Shown in pieces: positions 14,001-22,463 of a stretch of 64,000 nucleotides of DNA. Position numbers and translations under genes: made by a program. The stretch spans positions 2,294,001-2,358,000 of the forward strand of contig JACKLI010000001.1 of NCBI GenBank assembly GCA_024235995.1, read 5' to 3'. Source of the DNA: Burkholderiaceae bacterium. GTDB lineage: Bacteria; Pseudomonadota; Gammaproteobacteria; Burkholderiales; Burkholderiaceae_C. Below the pieces are notes generated by a model. The model ran no database searches and had not been told where the DNA came from. It saw only the letters and a program-made list of their open reading frames with translations. Position 1 is the first letter of the stretch, and each line of letters opens with the position of its first letter.

Positions 14001-15301
14001 GGCCGCGCAGCCGCTTCGTGCCGCTGCCGCAAAGCGCCGAGCGCCTTGGCGAAGCGCTGGGCGCGCCGGATCGGTTCGGCGTGGGCAGCCTGAACGCGGC
14101 GCTGCTGCGCCTGGTGCGCGAGGCCACCGGCCTGGATGTGAAACCCACCGACTTCAAGCTGGACATGCTGCCCGCGCACCTGTTCATGAACTTTCGCGTC
14201 GTCGACGAGCACGGCCGCCAGTTGGGCGCCGGGCGCGACCTGGGCGCGCTCAAGGCCCAGCTGGGCGGGCAGGCGCGCGGGGCCTTCCAGGCGCTGGCGG
14301 GGCTGCGGGCGGCCAAGACCCAGCTGGCGGCCGCTCCTTCGCCACATCCGGAGCAAAACGAGGCTCCAGCCGGCGTCCATCATGCGCAGGCAGCTATCAA
14401 ACCCGTAGTTGACCAGGCGTTGGCGGAGGACGCGCGCCACACCCGCTGGGACTTCGGCGAGCTGCCCGAGCTGCTGGAGCTGCGGCGCAAGGGCCAGGTG
14501 CTGGTCGGCTTTCCGGCCCTGGTCGATGCCGGCGACGCGGTGACGATCGAGGTGTTCGACGAGCCCGGGGTGGCTGCCGCGCGCCACCGCGCGGGCCTGC
14601 GCCGGCTGTTTGCGTTGCAGGTGCGCGACACCCTCAAGCACCTCGAAAAGAACATTCCCGAGCTGCAGAAGATGGCCGTGGCCTACATGCAGGTCGGACG
14701 CACGTCCGACGGCGCGGGCGGGGGCACGGCCGAGGAGCTGCGCCGGCAGATCATCGACGTGGCGCTGGAGCGCGCCTTCCTGGTCGAGCCGCTGCCGACT
14801 TGCGAGGCCGCCTTCGCCCAGCGCACGGAGGAAGGCCGCGCGCGCCTGGTGCTGATCGCCGGCGAGGTGGCGCGCCTGGCCGGCGCCATTTTGGCCGAAT
14901 ACGCCTTGGCGGCGCGCAAGATCAAGGACACCCGGGCCGCGCCTGCCGCCATGCAGGACGCGGCCGAGCAACTGCAGCGCCTGATGCCCAGGGACTTTCT
15001 GGCCGCCACGCCCTGGGCCGCGCTGCAGCATCTTGCGCGCTACCTCAAGGCCATCGTGCTGCGGCTGGACAAGCTGCGTGCCGACCCAGCGCGCGACGCC
15101 GAGCGCATGGCGCAGGCGCGCGCGCAGGAGCAGCGTTTCTGGCGCCTGGTGGCCGAGCGCAAGGGCGTGCAGGACGAGCGCCTGCGCGAGCTGCGCTGGC
15201 TGCTGGAGGAGCTTCGGGTGAGCCTGTTCGCGCAGGAGCTGCGCACGCCGCAGCCCGTCAGCGTGAAAAGGCTGGACAAGGTCTGGGCGCAGATCCGCTA
15301 G
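11042..15301 (+). CDS. hrpA: DEAH-box ATP-dependent RNA helicase HrpA, with repeat-derived inserts
   Basis: The start used is ATG at 11042, giving 1419 residues; E. coli HrpA is about 1300. Motifs: Walker A GETGSGKTT (42-50), DEVH near 148, SATID, motif VI QRAGRCGR near 352, then HA2, OB and a long C-terminal domain ending in WAQIR. HrpA-type helicases rescue stalled ribosomes and unwind RNA. Two regions look foreign: residues ~526-636 (12620-12945) are translated from three GC-rich intergenic-type repeats, and residues ~1106-1123 come from the dispersed GCAGCTATC repeat (14361-14410). Both are in frame, so the gene is probably functional. Confidence 0.92.
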   Translation: MPVPLPATSALPIAFPDSLPVSARRAEIEEALRAHQVIIVCGETGSGKTTQLPKIALAMGRGRLNARPGERGRLIGHTQPRRIAASSVAKRIAQELNTPLGEVVGYKVRFQDRLSPGASVKLMTDGILLAETQTDPLLQAYDTLIIDEVHERSLNIDFLLGYLRQLLPRRPDLKVIVTSATIDAERFAKHFADAKGKDAPVLMVSGRTYPVEQRWRPFEESRDHGLNEAIADGVDELWAGAAGGDILVFLPGEREIREAADHLRKHLAAHPVLRSAEVLPLFARLSQAEQDRVFDAHHGRRIVLATNVAETSLTVPGIKYVIDAGTARVKRYSYRSKVEQLLIEPVSQAAANQRAGRCGRVAEGICIRLYDEKDFAGRPRFTDPEILRSSLAGVILRMKSLRLMADGARVEDFPFLEPPSGRAIADGYQLLGELGAVDDAGELTPLGRELARLPLDPRVGRMILAGRERSCLREVLVIASALSVQDVRDRPLEQQAQADQQHAKFDDEKSEFSGYIKLWQWLQDARGGNGPHAPRSASALPPEGAAAALGRPGGGRAPQTRREMVEQGSAPTRKPANVAALPVAQRVEMALAAARAALGQPSPQPSPRGRGSKTAAQLPPPLGEGRGGGSPTHKISNRQYEQLLRQNFISVRRVREWRDIHTQLHTVVAEHQWQENTQPAGYEALHKALLTGLLGNVGCRIEAEGKAGAAAGEYLGPRGIKFHRHPGAHLSKRPGRWVVCAELVETTRLYGRGMAHIEPQWLEEVAGHLLKRQVLDAHWEKKAGEAIAFERGTLYGLPVYSGRRVRYGQVDPAGARELLIREALVGGQWPEEWARTLPFLPANRKLVAQIETLEHKSRRQDVLVDDELIYAFYDQHLPADVVDGRTLQAWWRQAQRATPDVLLLTREELMRHEAAGITTAAFPKMLRLGGVDCAASYLHAPGDAQDGLTVTVPLFVLNQVSPERAEWLVPGMLKEKIQALLKSLPQRPRSRFVPLPQSAERLGEALGAPDRFGVGSLNAALLRLVREATGLDVKPTDFKLDMLPAHLFMNFRVVDEHGRQLGAGRDLGALKAQLGGQARGAFQALAGLRAAKTQLAAAPSPHPEQNEAPAGVHHAQAAIKPVVDQALAEDARHTRWDFGELPELLELRRKGQVLVGFPALVDAGDAVTIEVFDEPGVAAARHRAGLRRLFALQVRDTLKHLEKNIPELQKMAVAYMQVGRTSDGAGGGTAEELRRQIIDVALERAFLVEPLPTCEAAFAQRTEEGRARLVLIAGEVARLAGAILAEYALAARKIKDTRAAPAAMQDAAEQLQRLMPRDFLAATPWAALQHLARYLKAIVLRLDKLRADPARDAERMAQARAQEQRFWRLVAERKGVQDERLRELRWLLEELRVSLFAQELRTPQPVSVKRLDKVWAQIR
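12620..12945 (+). repeat. Cluster of GC-rich intergenic-type repeats inside hrpA
   Basis: Three repeat units lie in frame within hrpA. 12631-12712 is a GC palindrome-rich unit (CCCCCGAGGGGG, then GCCGCCTTGGGGCGGC). 12842-12874 and 12893-12928 are reversed and forward copies of the hairpin repeat also found between genes at 1280-1313. The encoded peptide is rich in Pro, Gly, Ala and Arg and replaces a short linker before the conserved SNRQYEQLLRQNF segment. Confidence 0.75.
14361..14410 (+). repeat. Dispersed GCAGCTATC repeat, copy 2 (inside hrpA)
   Basis: The segment AGGCTCCAGCCGGCG-TCCATCATGCGCAGGCAGCTATC is in frame in hrpA and encodes about 17 residues in the C-terminal region (around residues 1106-1123). 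It matches the other copies in order and spacing of its blocks. Confidence 0.75.
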
Positions 15302-15411
15302 CCGCGCTGGCTGTTTTGTGGCGAATCGGAGACAATCGGCGCAAGAGCGTGTCCAAGCTCTAACAACAACAACGATCCCAGCAAGGAGACTCAAGGAGGT
15401 CTTTGTCGCCC

Positions 15412-16434
15412 ATGGGCATGCACCCGACCATCGTTTTCGTGGATCTGACAGGCAGCTCGGCTGCCTACGAGGCTTTTGAGAGCGAGGTGGTCGCCGGCTT
15501 GGTCTCCCGCGTCACGCACTGGGTTTCGCGCGTGTGCGAGGTGCATGGCGGGCGCACCGTCAAGCTGCTGGGCGACGGCGTGCTGCTGCAGTTTCCCTCC
15601 AGCATCGCCGCGCTGAGCGCGGCCATCTTCCTGCAGCAGCGCTACGTGGGCTACCTGGGCGAGGTGCCCCAGGGCTTGCGCCTGGGCATGAAGATCGGAC
15701 TGGCCAGCGGCTCCGTCGTGCAGCTCGACGCCGACAGCTACGGCGACCCGGTCAACCTGGCGGCGCGCCTGTGCGACATGGCGGGCGCCGACACCATCTG
15801 GGCCGACGAATCGGTGTTCGAGTGGGCCACTGCGGGTCGGACCGAGCCGCCACCGCCCGTGGTGGGCGAGGCGCGCGTGCGCGTGCTGTCCTGGCTGGAG
15901 GTGCGCCGCCGCCACCTGGGCCTGATGCGCATTCCCGGCCTGAACCAGCCGCGCTCGGTGTTCCAGGTGCTGTGGAACGCCGACGTGGCGCCCGACCAGC
16001 TGACCCGGCCCGGCAACCTGGCCGACATGCAGGCCCAGAAGGCACCACCCACCCTCAAGCTGAGCTGGCTGGACCAGAGCAAGGTGTTCGAAGCGGGCCC
16101 CGACAGAATCCGCATCGGCCGCACCGAGGAGAACGACCTGGTGATCAGCGACCAGCGGGTGTCGCGCCAGCACGCCAGCATCCAGTGGCAGGACGGTGCC
16201 TACGTGCTGACCGACCTGAGCAGCTACGGCACCACGGTGCGCTTTGCCGACGCCGCCGGCCCCGAGGTGCCCTTGCGGCGCACCTCCTGCCTGCTGCATT
16301 CGTCCGGCGAGATCGCCCTGGGTGCGCAGTTCAGCGATTTTTCGGCGCCCGTGCTCTCGTTCGAGGTGCAGCGCCGGCGCGGCGCGGCGGCGGGCGACAA
16401 GAACGACACCTTGCCGCTGTTCGGCGCGCTTTGA
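15412..16434 (+). CDS. Class III adenylate/guanylate cyclase with C-terminal FHA domain
   Basis: ATG at 15412 gives 340 residues; AAGGAGGT lies 11 bases upstream. Residues 1-160 form a class III nucleotide cyclase domain: FVDLTGSS and LLGDGVLLQF supply the two metal-binding aspartates, and GDPVNLAARL holds the transition-state Asn and Arg. Residues ~225-300 form a forkhead-associated domain (IRIGRTEENDLVISDQ, VSRQHASIQW), which binds phosphothreonine. The protein is therefore a soluble cyclase probably controlled by Ser/Thr phosphorylation of a partner. No kinase gene is nearby. Whether the product is cAMP or cGMP cannot be judged by eye. Confidence 0.85.
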   Translation: MGMHPTIVFVDLTGSSAAYEAFESEVVAGLVSRVTHWVSRVCEVHGGRTVKLLGDGVLLQFPSSIAALSAAIFLQQRYVGYLGEVPQGLRLGMKIGLASGSVVQLDADSYGDPVNLAARLCDMAGADTIWADESVFEWATAGRTEPPPPVVGEARVRVLSWLEVRRRHLGLMRIPGLNQPRSVFQVLWNADVAPDQLTRPGNLADMQAQKAPPTLKLSWLDQSKVFEAGPDRIRIGRTEENDLVISDQRVSRQHASIQWQDGAYVLTDLSSYGTTVRFADAAGPEVPLRRTSCLLHSSGEIALGAQFSDFSAPVLSFEVQRRRGAAAGDKNDTLPLFGAL

Positions 16435-16443
16435 GCATGGCGG

Positions 16444-17229
16444 CTACGCCAGACTGGCCAGGAAGGCCCGCGCCCGCTCGTGGCGCGGGGCGGCAAAAAA
16501 GTCGGCGGCCGGCCGGTCTTCGACGATGCGCCCCTGGTCCATGAAGACCACGCGGTGCGCCACCTCGCGCGCGAAGGCCATCTCGTGCGTCACCACCAGC
16601 ATGGTCATGCGCTGCTCGGCCAGCTGGCGCATGGTGCGCAGCACCTCGGCGGTCAGCTCGGGGTCGAGCGCGCTGGTGGGCTCGTCGAACAGCAGGATGT
16701 CCGGCTGCATGGCCAGCGCGCGCGCAATGGCCACGCGCTGCTTCTGCCCGCCCGACAGGCGGGCGGGCCAGGCGTCGCGCTTGTCGGCCAGGCCCACCTG
16801 GGCCAGCAGCGCCTCGGCCAGCGGCACCACCTCGGCGCGCGCGCGCTTGCGCACCGTCATCGGCGCCTCGATCAGGTTTTGCAGCACCGTCAGGTGCGGA
16901 AACAGGTTGAAGTGCTGGAACACCATGCCCGTGTGCTGGCAGATGCGGCGCGCCTCGCTCTCGGAAGGATAGCGAGCCAAGCCCGTTGCATCGGGGTGAG
17001 CGAGCGTTTTGCCGGCAATTTCGATGCACCCGCGCTCGATCGTCTCCAGGTGGTTGAGGCAGCGCAGCAGGGTGGACTTGCCCGAGCCCGAGGGCCCCAG
17101 CACGGCCACCACCTCGCCGCGCGCCACCGTCAGCGACACGCCGCGTAGCACGTGCAGCGCGCCGAAGTGCTTGTGCACGTCGGTGGCCTTGACCATGGGG
17201 GTGGCGGCGTCAGGCGTCATGCTCGGCAT
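16444..17229 (-). CDS. Polar amino-acid ABC transporter ATP-binding protein (GlnQ/HisP type)
   Basis: The 261-residue protein has Walker A GPSGSGKSTLL near residues 46-56, the PAT-family Q-loop GMVFQHFNLFPHL, signature LSGGQKQRVAIARAL and Walker B LLFDEPTSALDPE. It overlaps the permease gene by 20 bp; alternative starts at 17220 or 17196 would shorten the overlap. It energises the permease and lipoprotein encoded upstream in the same operon. Confidence 0.92.
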   Translation of the reverse strand: MPSMTPDAATPMVKATDVHKHFGALHVLRGVSLTVARGEVVAVLGPSGSGKSTLLRCLNHLETIERGCIEIAGKTLAHPDATGLARYPSESEARRICQHTGMVFQHFNLFPHLTVLQNLIEAPMTVRKRARAEVVPLAEALLAQVGLADKRDAWPARLSGGQKQRVAIARALAMQPDILLFDEPTSALDPELTAEVLRTMRQLAEQRMTMLVVTHEMAFAREVAHRVVFMDQGRIVEDRPAADFFAAPRHERARAFLASLA

Positions 17230-17863
17230 GGTGGCGCTCCAGCCGCTGGAACACCCAGGTCAGCACCAGCGTTGTCAGCAGGTAGAACGCCGCGGCGACC
17301 ACGAAGGGCGTGATGCTGAAGTCGCGCTGCACGATGCCGCGCGCGGCGCGCAGCAGGTCGTTGAGCGCCAGCACGTAGATGATCGAGGTGTCCTTGACCA
17401 GGGTGATGGTCTCGTTGGCCAGCGGCGGCAGGCTGATGCGCCACACCTGGGGCATGACGATGCGGCGCATGGTCTGCGCGTGGCTCATGCCCAGGGCCTT
17501 GGCGCCCTCGTACTGCCCACGGTCGATCGACTGGATGCCCGCGCGCAGGATTTCGGCGAAATAGGCCGCGTAGTTCAGCGTGAAGGCCACCACGGCCGAG
17601 GGGTAGTCCGGCAGGCGCACGCCGACCACCGGCACGAAGGGCAGGGCGTAGTAGACGAACAAGAGCTGCAGCATCAGCGGCGTGCCGCGCATCAGCCAGA
17701 TGAAGCCGCTGACCGCGCCGCGCAGGGCGGCCAGCCGCGACAGGCGCGCCAATGCCAGCGCCAGGCCCAGCGGCAGCGACAGCGCCAGGGTGAGCACGAA
17801 CAGGCCCAGCGTCACGCCCGCGCCGTCCAGCAGCGGGGGCAGGATGCGCAGCAGGTAGTCCAT
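17210..17863 (-). CDS. Polar amino-acid ABC permease (HisMQ family)
   Basis: A 217-residue inner-membrane permease with five hydrophobic spans. The coupling loop EGAKALGMSHAQTMRRIVMPQVWRISLPPLANE (seen as EGAKALGMSH and PQVWRISLPP) is typical of the family. Only one permease gene is present, so the pore is probably a homodimer. It is followed at once by the ATPase gene. Confidence 0.92.
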   Translation of the reverse strand: MDYLLRILPPLLDGAGVTLGLFVLTLALSLPLGLALALARLSRLAALRGAVSGFIWLMRGTPLMLQLLFVYYALPFVPVVGVRLPDYPSAVVAFTLNYAAYFAEILRAGIQSIDRGQYEGAKALGMSHAQTMRRIVMPQVWRISLPPLANETITLVKDTSIIYVLALNDLLRAARGIVQRDFSITPFVVAAAFYLLTTLVLTWVFQRLERHHAEHDA

Positions 17864-17892
17864 GAAGGCGCGGGCCCGGGTTCAGCCGCCCG

Positions 17893-18711
17893 TCACTTCA
17901 GGATGTTCTTGCCGAACCACTTGTCCGAGATCCGCGCGCCGCTGCCGTCCTGCTTCATGGCGGCCAGCGCCTGCTCCAGGCGGGCGTGCAGCTCGGTGTC
18001 GCCCTGGCGCAGGCCCACGCCGTAGTCCTCGGTGCCGAAGTCGTCCTCCAGCACCACGTAGTCGCCCGGCTTCTTGGCGGCGTAGTAGCGGCCCACCACC
18101 TCGTCCAGCACCACGGCGTCCAGGCGGCCGGTGGACAGGTCCATCAGGGCGGTCACGTTGTCGCCGTACTTCTTCAGCTGCTTGAAGCTCCTGGCCGTGG
18201 CCTCGTCCTTGGCGACGGCGTCGACGGCGCTGCTGCCATCCTGCACGCCCACGGTCTTGCCCGCCAGGTCGGCCTTGGTCTTGATGGGCGCATCGGCGCG
18301 CACCACCACGATCTGATGGTTCTGCATGTAGGGCGCGGTGAACGCGATGTTCTTCTTGCGCTCCTCGGTGATGGTCAGGCCGTTCCACAGCGCGTCCACG
18401 CGCTGGCCGTTCAGCTCGGCCTCCTTGGCGTTCCAGTCGATGGGCTTGAACTCGACCTGCACGCCCAGGCGCTGGGCGGCCTCGCGCGCCAGGTCCACGT
18501 CGAAGCCGACCAGCTCGTTCTTGTCGTCGCGAAAGCCCATGGGCGGAAAGTTGTCGTCCAGGCCGATGACGATCTTGGCGGGCAGGGCCGCCGCCGGCGC
18601 CGCGGCCTGGGGGGCGGCCGGCGCGTCGGTCTTGCCGCAGGCGGCCAGCAGGGCGGTGGAGGCGGCCAGGGCAAGCACGAGGCGGCGGGACGTGGACAAG
18701 GCAGAAGTCAT
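17893..18711 (-). CDS. Amino-acid ABC transporter substrate-binding lipoprotein
   Basis: This 272-residue protein begins with a lipoprotein signal peptide; the lipobox LLAACGKT places the acylated cysteine near residue 25. After an Ala/Pro linker, the mature part is a type II binding protein (GLDDNFPPMGFRDDKNELVGFDVDLARE, seen in pieces; then WNGLTITEERKKNIAFTAPYM). It captures a polar amino acid at the membrane surface for the permease and ATPase encoded downstream. The exact ligand is not predictable from the visible motifs. Confidence 0.92.
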   Translation of the reverse strand: MTSALSTSRRLVLALAASTALLAACGKTDAPAAPQAAAPAAALPAKIVIGLDDNFPPMGFRDDKNELVGFDVDLAREAAQRLGVQVEFKPIDWNAKEAELNGQRVDALWNGLTITEERKKNIAFTAPYMQNHQIVVVRADAPIKTKADLAGKTVGVQDGSSAVDAVAKDEATARSFKQLKKYGDNVTALMDLSTGRLDAVVLDEVVGRYYAAKKPGDYVVLEDDFGTEDYGVGLRQGDTELHARLEQALAAMKQDGSGARISDKWFGKNILK

Positions 18712-18819
18712 GATGGGGATGGAGGGAACAGGCAGGGGGAGCGCACCGCGGTGCGTGCGCCGCAGGGCAACGATATCGGGAAAACCCTTAATTTTAGCCG
18801 TCGCGCGGCTTCGGGTTGC

Positions 18820-21459
18820 TCAGCTCGGCTCCAGCGCCTGCAGCAGCTCCTGCTCGATGCTGACGCGGGTGCGCTCCTGCTGCAGCTGCTCGCCGCGCAG
18901 CAGGAACACGTCTTCCACCCGCTCGCCCAGGGTCGTCACCTTGGCCAGCTCGACGCTGATGGCGTGCGCGGCCAGCACGCGGGCGATGCTGTAGAGCAGG
19001 CCGGTGCGGTCGCTGGCCGACACGGCCAGCAGCCAGTGCTGCGCCTTTTCGTCCGGGCGCAGCTCGACGTGGGGCGCCACGGGAAAGCTGCGCACGCGGC
19101 GCGACACGCGCCCCAGGCGGGGCGGCGCGAGCGGACGCAGGCTGTCGACGGCGGCCGGCAGCTCGGCCTCGATGCGCGCCATCAGCGCGGGGGCTTCCTC
19201 GGGCAGCAGGTCGCTGACGAGCTGGAAGGTGTCCAGCGCCCAGCCGTCGCGCGTGCCGTGAATCTTGGCGTCCTGGATCGACAGGTCGGCGCGGTCGAAG
19301 TAGCCGCAGATGCGCGCGAACAGCTCGTCGCGCAGGCTGGCGTGCACCAGCACCTGCAGGCCTTCGCCCACCGGCGAGCGGCGCGCGCGCACGCGCGGGG
19401 TGGTGCTGGCGCCCTGGCCCTGCACGGCGATCTCGAAGGCGTGCCAGGCGATGTCGCCGGCGTCGTGGCGCATGAAGTAGGCCACGTCCAGCGTCTGCCA
19501 CAGCGGCGGCGGCGCCACCGTGCGGCCGGCCAGGCGCGACAGCTCGGCCAGCGCTCGGCGCTTGCGTGCCTCGACCACGGTGTCGCGGTCGGGCGCGCGC
19601 CCGCCCAGCGCGCGCACCGTCAGGCGGTACAGGTCTTCCAGCAGCTTGCCCTTCCAGGCGCTCCACACGGTGGGGCTGGTGCCGCGCACGTCGGCCACCG
19701 TCAGCAGGTACAGCGCGGTCAGGCGCCGCTCGTGGCCCACGCGGCGGGCAAAGGCGGCCACCACGTCCGGATCGCCCAGGTCCTGCTGCTGCGCCACCTG
19801 GCTCATGGCCAGGTGCTCGCGCACCAAGAACTCCAGCAGCTCGCGGTCGGCGCGGGCGATGCCGTGCTGGCGGGCAAAGCGGCCCACCTCGCGCGCGCCC
19901 AGCACCGAGTGGTCGCCGCCGCGCCCCTTGGCGATGTCGTGGAACAGCGCCGCCACGTACAGCAGCCAGGGCTGGTCCCAGCCGGCGGCCAGCTGCGAGC
20001 AGAACGGGTATTCGTGCGCGTGCTCGGGGATGAAGAAGCGCCGCACGTTGCGCAGCACCATCAGGATGTGCTGGTCCACCGTGTAGACGTGGAACAGGTC
20101 ATGCTGCATCTGCCCGACGATGCGCCGGAACGGCCACAGCGTGCGGCCCAGCACCGAGGTCTGGTTCATCAGCCGGAAGGCGCGCGTGATGCCCTGCGGC
20201 TGCTGCAGCAGCGCCAGGAACTGCTGGCGGTTGACCGGGTCGGCGCGAAAGCGCCGGTCCATGATGGCGCGCGCGTTGTAGAGCGCGCGCAGCGTGCGGG
20301 CCGAAAAGCCCTTGACGCCGGGCACGCGCTCGAGCAGCAGAAAGCTCTCCAGGATGGCGTGCGGCTGGCGCGTGTAGAGCGCGTCGTCGGCCACCTCCAG
20401 CAGGCCGGCGCGCTCCAGAAAGCGCGCGTTCAGCGGCCGCGGCGCGGGCGCGGGCTCGCCGCGCTCGGCGCGCAGGCGCTCCTCGATCACCTGCAGCAGG
20501 ATCTGGTTGAGCTGCACCACCGCCTTGGCGGCCCAGTAGTAGCGGCGCATCAGCAGCTCGCTGGCGCGCAGGGCCAGGCGGCCGTCGGGCGCGGCGCGGT
20601 CGGCCAGGCCGAAGGACGCGGCGACGGCGCCCTGCAGGTCGAACACCAGCCGGTCCTCGCGCCGGCCGGCCGCCAGGTGCAGGTGCATGCGCACGCGCGC
20701 CAACAGGGCCTCGTTGCGGCGCAGTTGGCGCACCTCCAGCGCGGTGGCCAGGCCGGCGCGCGCCAGGTCGTCCCAGCGCTGGCCGATGCCGGCCGCGCGC
20801 ATGGCCCAGCCGATGAGGTGCAAGTCGCGCAGGCCGCCGGGCGATTCCTTGCAGTTGGGCTCCAGCGCGTAGGGCGTGTCCTCGTACTTGAGGTGGCGCT
20901 GGCGCATCTCCAGCCGCTTGGCGACGAAGAAGTCCAGCGCGTCCAGCTCGGCGGCAAAGCGCTGCTCGAACTGGCCGAACAGCGTGCGGCTGCCGGCGAT
21001 GCGGCGCGCCTCCAGCAGGGCGGTCTGCACCGTCACGTCGGCGGCGGCGGTCTGCAGCGACTCGGCCACGGTGCGCACGCTGGCGCCGATCTCCAGGCCG
21101 GCGTCCCAGCACTGGCCGATGAAGGACTCGATGCGCTCGCGCAGCGGCGCGTCGCGGGCCGGGTCGCTGCCTTCGGGCAGCAGCAGCAGCACGTCGACGT
21201 CGGAGTAGGGAAACAGCTCGGCGCGGCCGTAGCCCCCTACGGCCAGCAGCGCGCAGGCGCCATCGAAGCCGCAGGCCTGCCACAGGCTGCGCAGGACGTC
21301 GTCGGTCAGGGCCGTCAGGCGGCGCAGGGCGCCGTCCACGCTGCGGGTGGACAAGGCCACGTGCTGCAGCCGGCTCAGCAGCGCCTGCTTGTGCTGGCGG
21401 TAGGCGGCCGCCGCCGGCGGCACCGTTGCCGCCACGGGCTGGGCGAGTCCGGGCGACAT
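18820..21459 (-). CDS. glnD: Bifunctional uridylyltransferase/uridylyl-removing enzyme GlnD
   Basis: An 879-residue protein with the GlnD domain order. The nucleotidyltransferase motif GGYGRAELFPYSDVDVLLLL is near residues 75-94; the metal-binding HD motif is ALFHDIAKG near 505; two ACT domains fill ~690-875. GlnD adds UMP to PII when glutamine is low and removes it when glutamine is high, so it is the nitrogen sensor of the cell. It follows map by 22 bp on the same strand, the gene order seen in many proteobacteria. Confidence 0.95.
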   Translation of the reverse strand: MSPGLAQPVAATVPPAAAAYRQHKQALLSRLQHVALSTRSVDGALRRLTALTDDVLRSLWQACGFDGACALLAVGGYGRAELFPYSDVDVLLLLPEGSDPARDAPLRERIESFIGQCWDAGLEIGASVRTVAESLQTAAADVTVQTALLEARRIAGSRTLFGQFEQRFAAELDALDFFVAKRLEMRQRHLKYEDTPYALEPNCKESPGGLRDLHLIGWAMRAAGIGQRWDDLARAGLATALEVRQLRRNEALLARVRMHLHLAAGRREDRLVFDLQGAVAASFGLADRAAPDGRLALRASELLMRRYYWAAKAVVQLNQILLQVIEERLRAERGEPAPAPRPLNARFLERAGLLEVADDALYTRQPHAILESFLLLERVPGVKGFSARTLRALYNARAIMDRRFRADPVNRQQFLALLQQPQGITRAFRLMNQTSVLGRTLWPFRRIVGQMQHDLFHVYTVDQHILMVLRNVRRFFIPEHAHEYPFCSQLAAGWDQPWLLYVAALFHDIAKGRGGDHSVLGAREVGRFARQHGIARADRELLEFLVREHLAMSQVAQQQDLGDPDVVAAFARRVGHERRLTALYLLTVADVRGTSPTVWSAWKGKLLEDLYRLTVRALGGRAPDRDTVVEARKRRALAELSRLAGRTVAPPPLWQTLDVAYFMRHDAGDIAWHAFEIAVQGQGASTTPRVRARRSPVGEGLQVLVHASLRDELFARICGYFDRADLSIQDAKIHGTRDGWALDTFQLVSDLLPEEAPALMARIEAELPAAVDSLRPLAPPRLGRVSRRVRSFPVAPHVELRPDEKAQHWLLAVSASDRTGLLYSIARVLAAHAISVELAKVTTLGERVEDVFLLRGEQLQQERTRVSIEQELLQALEPS

Positions 21460-21481
21460 GGTCGGGTGCTTGAAGGCGGCG

Positions 21482-22300
21482 TCAGGCCGCTTGCGCCATG
21501 CCCTGCACGAACTCGGGCACGGCGGGGCTTCCGGCCGAGCGCGTCAGCACCTCGTAGCCGGTGGGCGTGACCAGCACCGTGTGCTCCCACTGCGCCGACA
21601 GCGAGCGGTCCTTGGTGACGATGGTCCAGCCGTCGGGCATTTCCTTGATCTCGCGCCGGCCGATGTTGACCATGGGCTCGATGGTGAAGGTCATGCCCGG
21701 CACCAGCTCCACGCCCGTGCCCGGCTTGCCGTAGTGCAGCACCTGCGGCTCGTCGTGAAACACCTGGCCGATGCCGTGGCCGCAGAACTCGCGCACCACC
21801 GACAGGCCGTGGCCTTCGACGAAGCTCTGGATGGCGTGCCCCACGTCGCCCAGGCGCGCGCCGGGGCGCACCTGCTCGATGCCCAGCCACATCGACTCGT
21901 AGGTGAGCTGGCACAGGCGCCTGGCGGCGATCGAGCATTCGCCGATCTCGAACATGCGGCTGGTGTCGCCGAACCAGCCCTCGGGCGTGATGACGGTGAC
22001 GTCGACGTTGACGATGTCGCCCTTTTTCAGCACCTTGTCGGTGGGCATGCCGTGGCACACCACGTGGTTGACCGAGGTGCACACGTGGCCGGGGTAGGGC
22101 GGGTAGCCCGGCGGCTGGTAGCCGACGGTGGCCGAGCGCGTGCCCTGCGCGGCCATGAACTCGGCCGACCAGCGGTCGATGTCCAGCGTGGTGATGCCCG
22201 GGCGGATGAGCGGCGTGAGTTGGTCCAGCACCTCCGCCGCGAGGCGGCAGGCGGTGCGCATGGCGGCGATGCCCGCCTCGTCCTTGATGGTGATGCTCAT
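21482..22300 (-). CDS. map: Type I methionine aminopeptidase
   Basis: The 272-residue pita-bread fold enzyme removes the N-terminal methionine of nascent proteins. Metal ligands are visible in GDIVNVDVTV and GDTSRMF (two Asp), GHGIGQVFHDEP (His), TIEPMVN (Glu) and QWEHTVLVT (Glu). The substrate-binding His lies in VNHVVCHGMP. The length is close to the family norm of about 265. It forms an operon with glnD and is divergent from purL. Confidence 0.95.
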   Translation of the reverse strand: MSITIKDEAGIAAMRTACRLAAEVLDQLTPLIRPGITTLDIDRWSAEFMAAQGTRSATVGYQPPGYPPYPGHVCTSVNHVVCHGMPTDKVLKKGDIVNVDVTVITPEGWFGDTSRMFEIGECSIAARRLCQLTYESMWLGIEQVRPGARLGDVGHAIQSFVEGHGLSVVREFCGHGIGQVFHDEPQVLHYGKPGTGVELVPGMTFTIEPMVNIGRREIKEMPDGWTIVTKDRSLSAQWEHTVLVTPTGYEVLTRSAGSPAVPEFVQGMAQAA

Positions 22301-22463
22301 GGGGCGAAATTATCCCACCCGGGGCGCGTGGCTGCAGGCGGCGCGCCCGGCGGCGGGCGGGCGGCCCAGATAAAATCGCTGGGCGTTTCAGGCGCGGCCC
22401 CAGTCAGCGGCCCCGCACCCACCGCGCGTCCTGCGCGCCCCGTCCACTGCCGTCCTGTCCACC

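Noticed and set aside
16960..17020. A further copy of the dispersed GCAGCTATC repeat inside the GlnQ-type ATPase gene
   Set aside because: Only a loose resemblance (GCTCGCTATCC on the minus strand); block order and spacing do not match the other copies.
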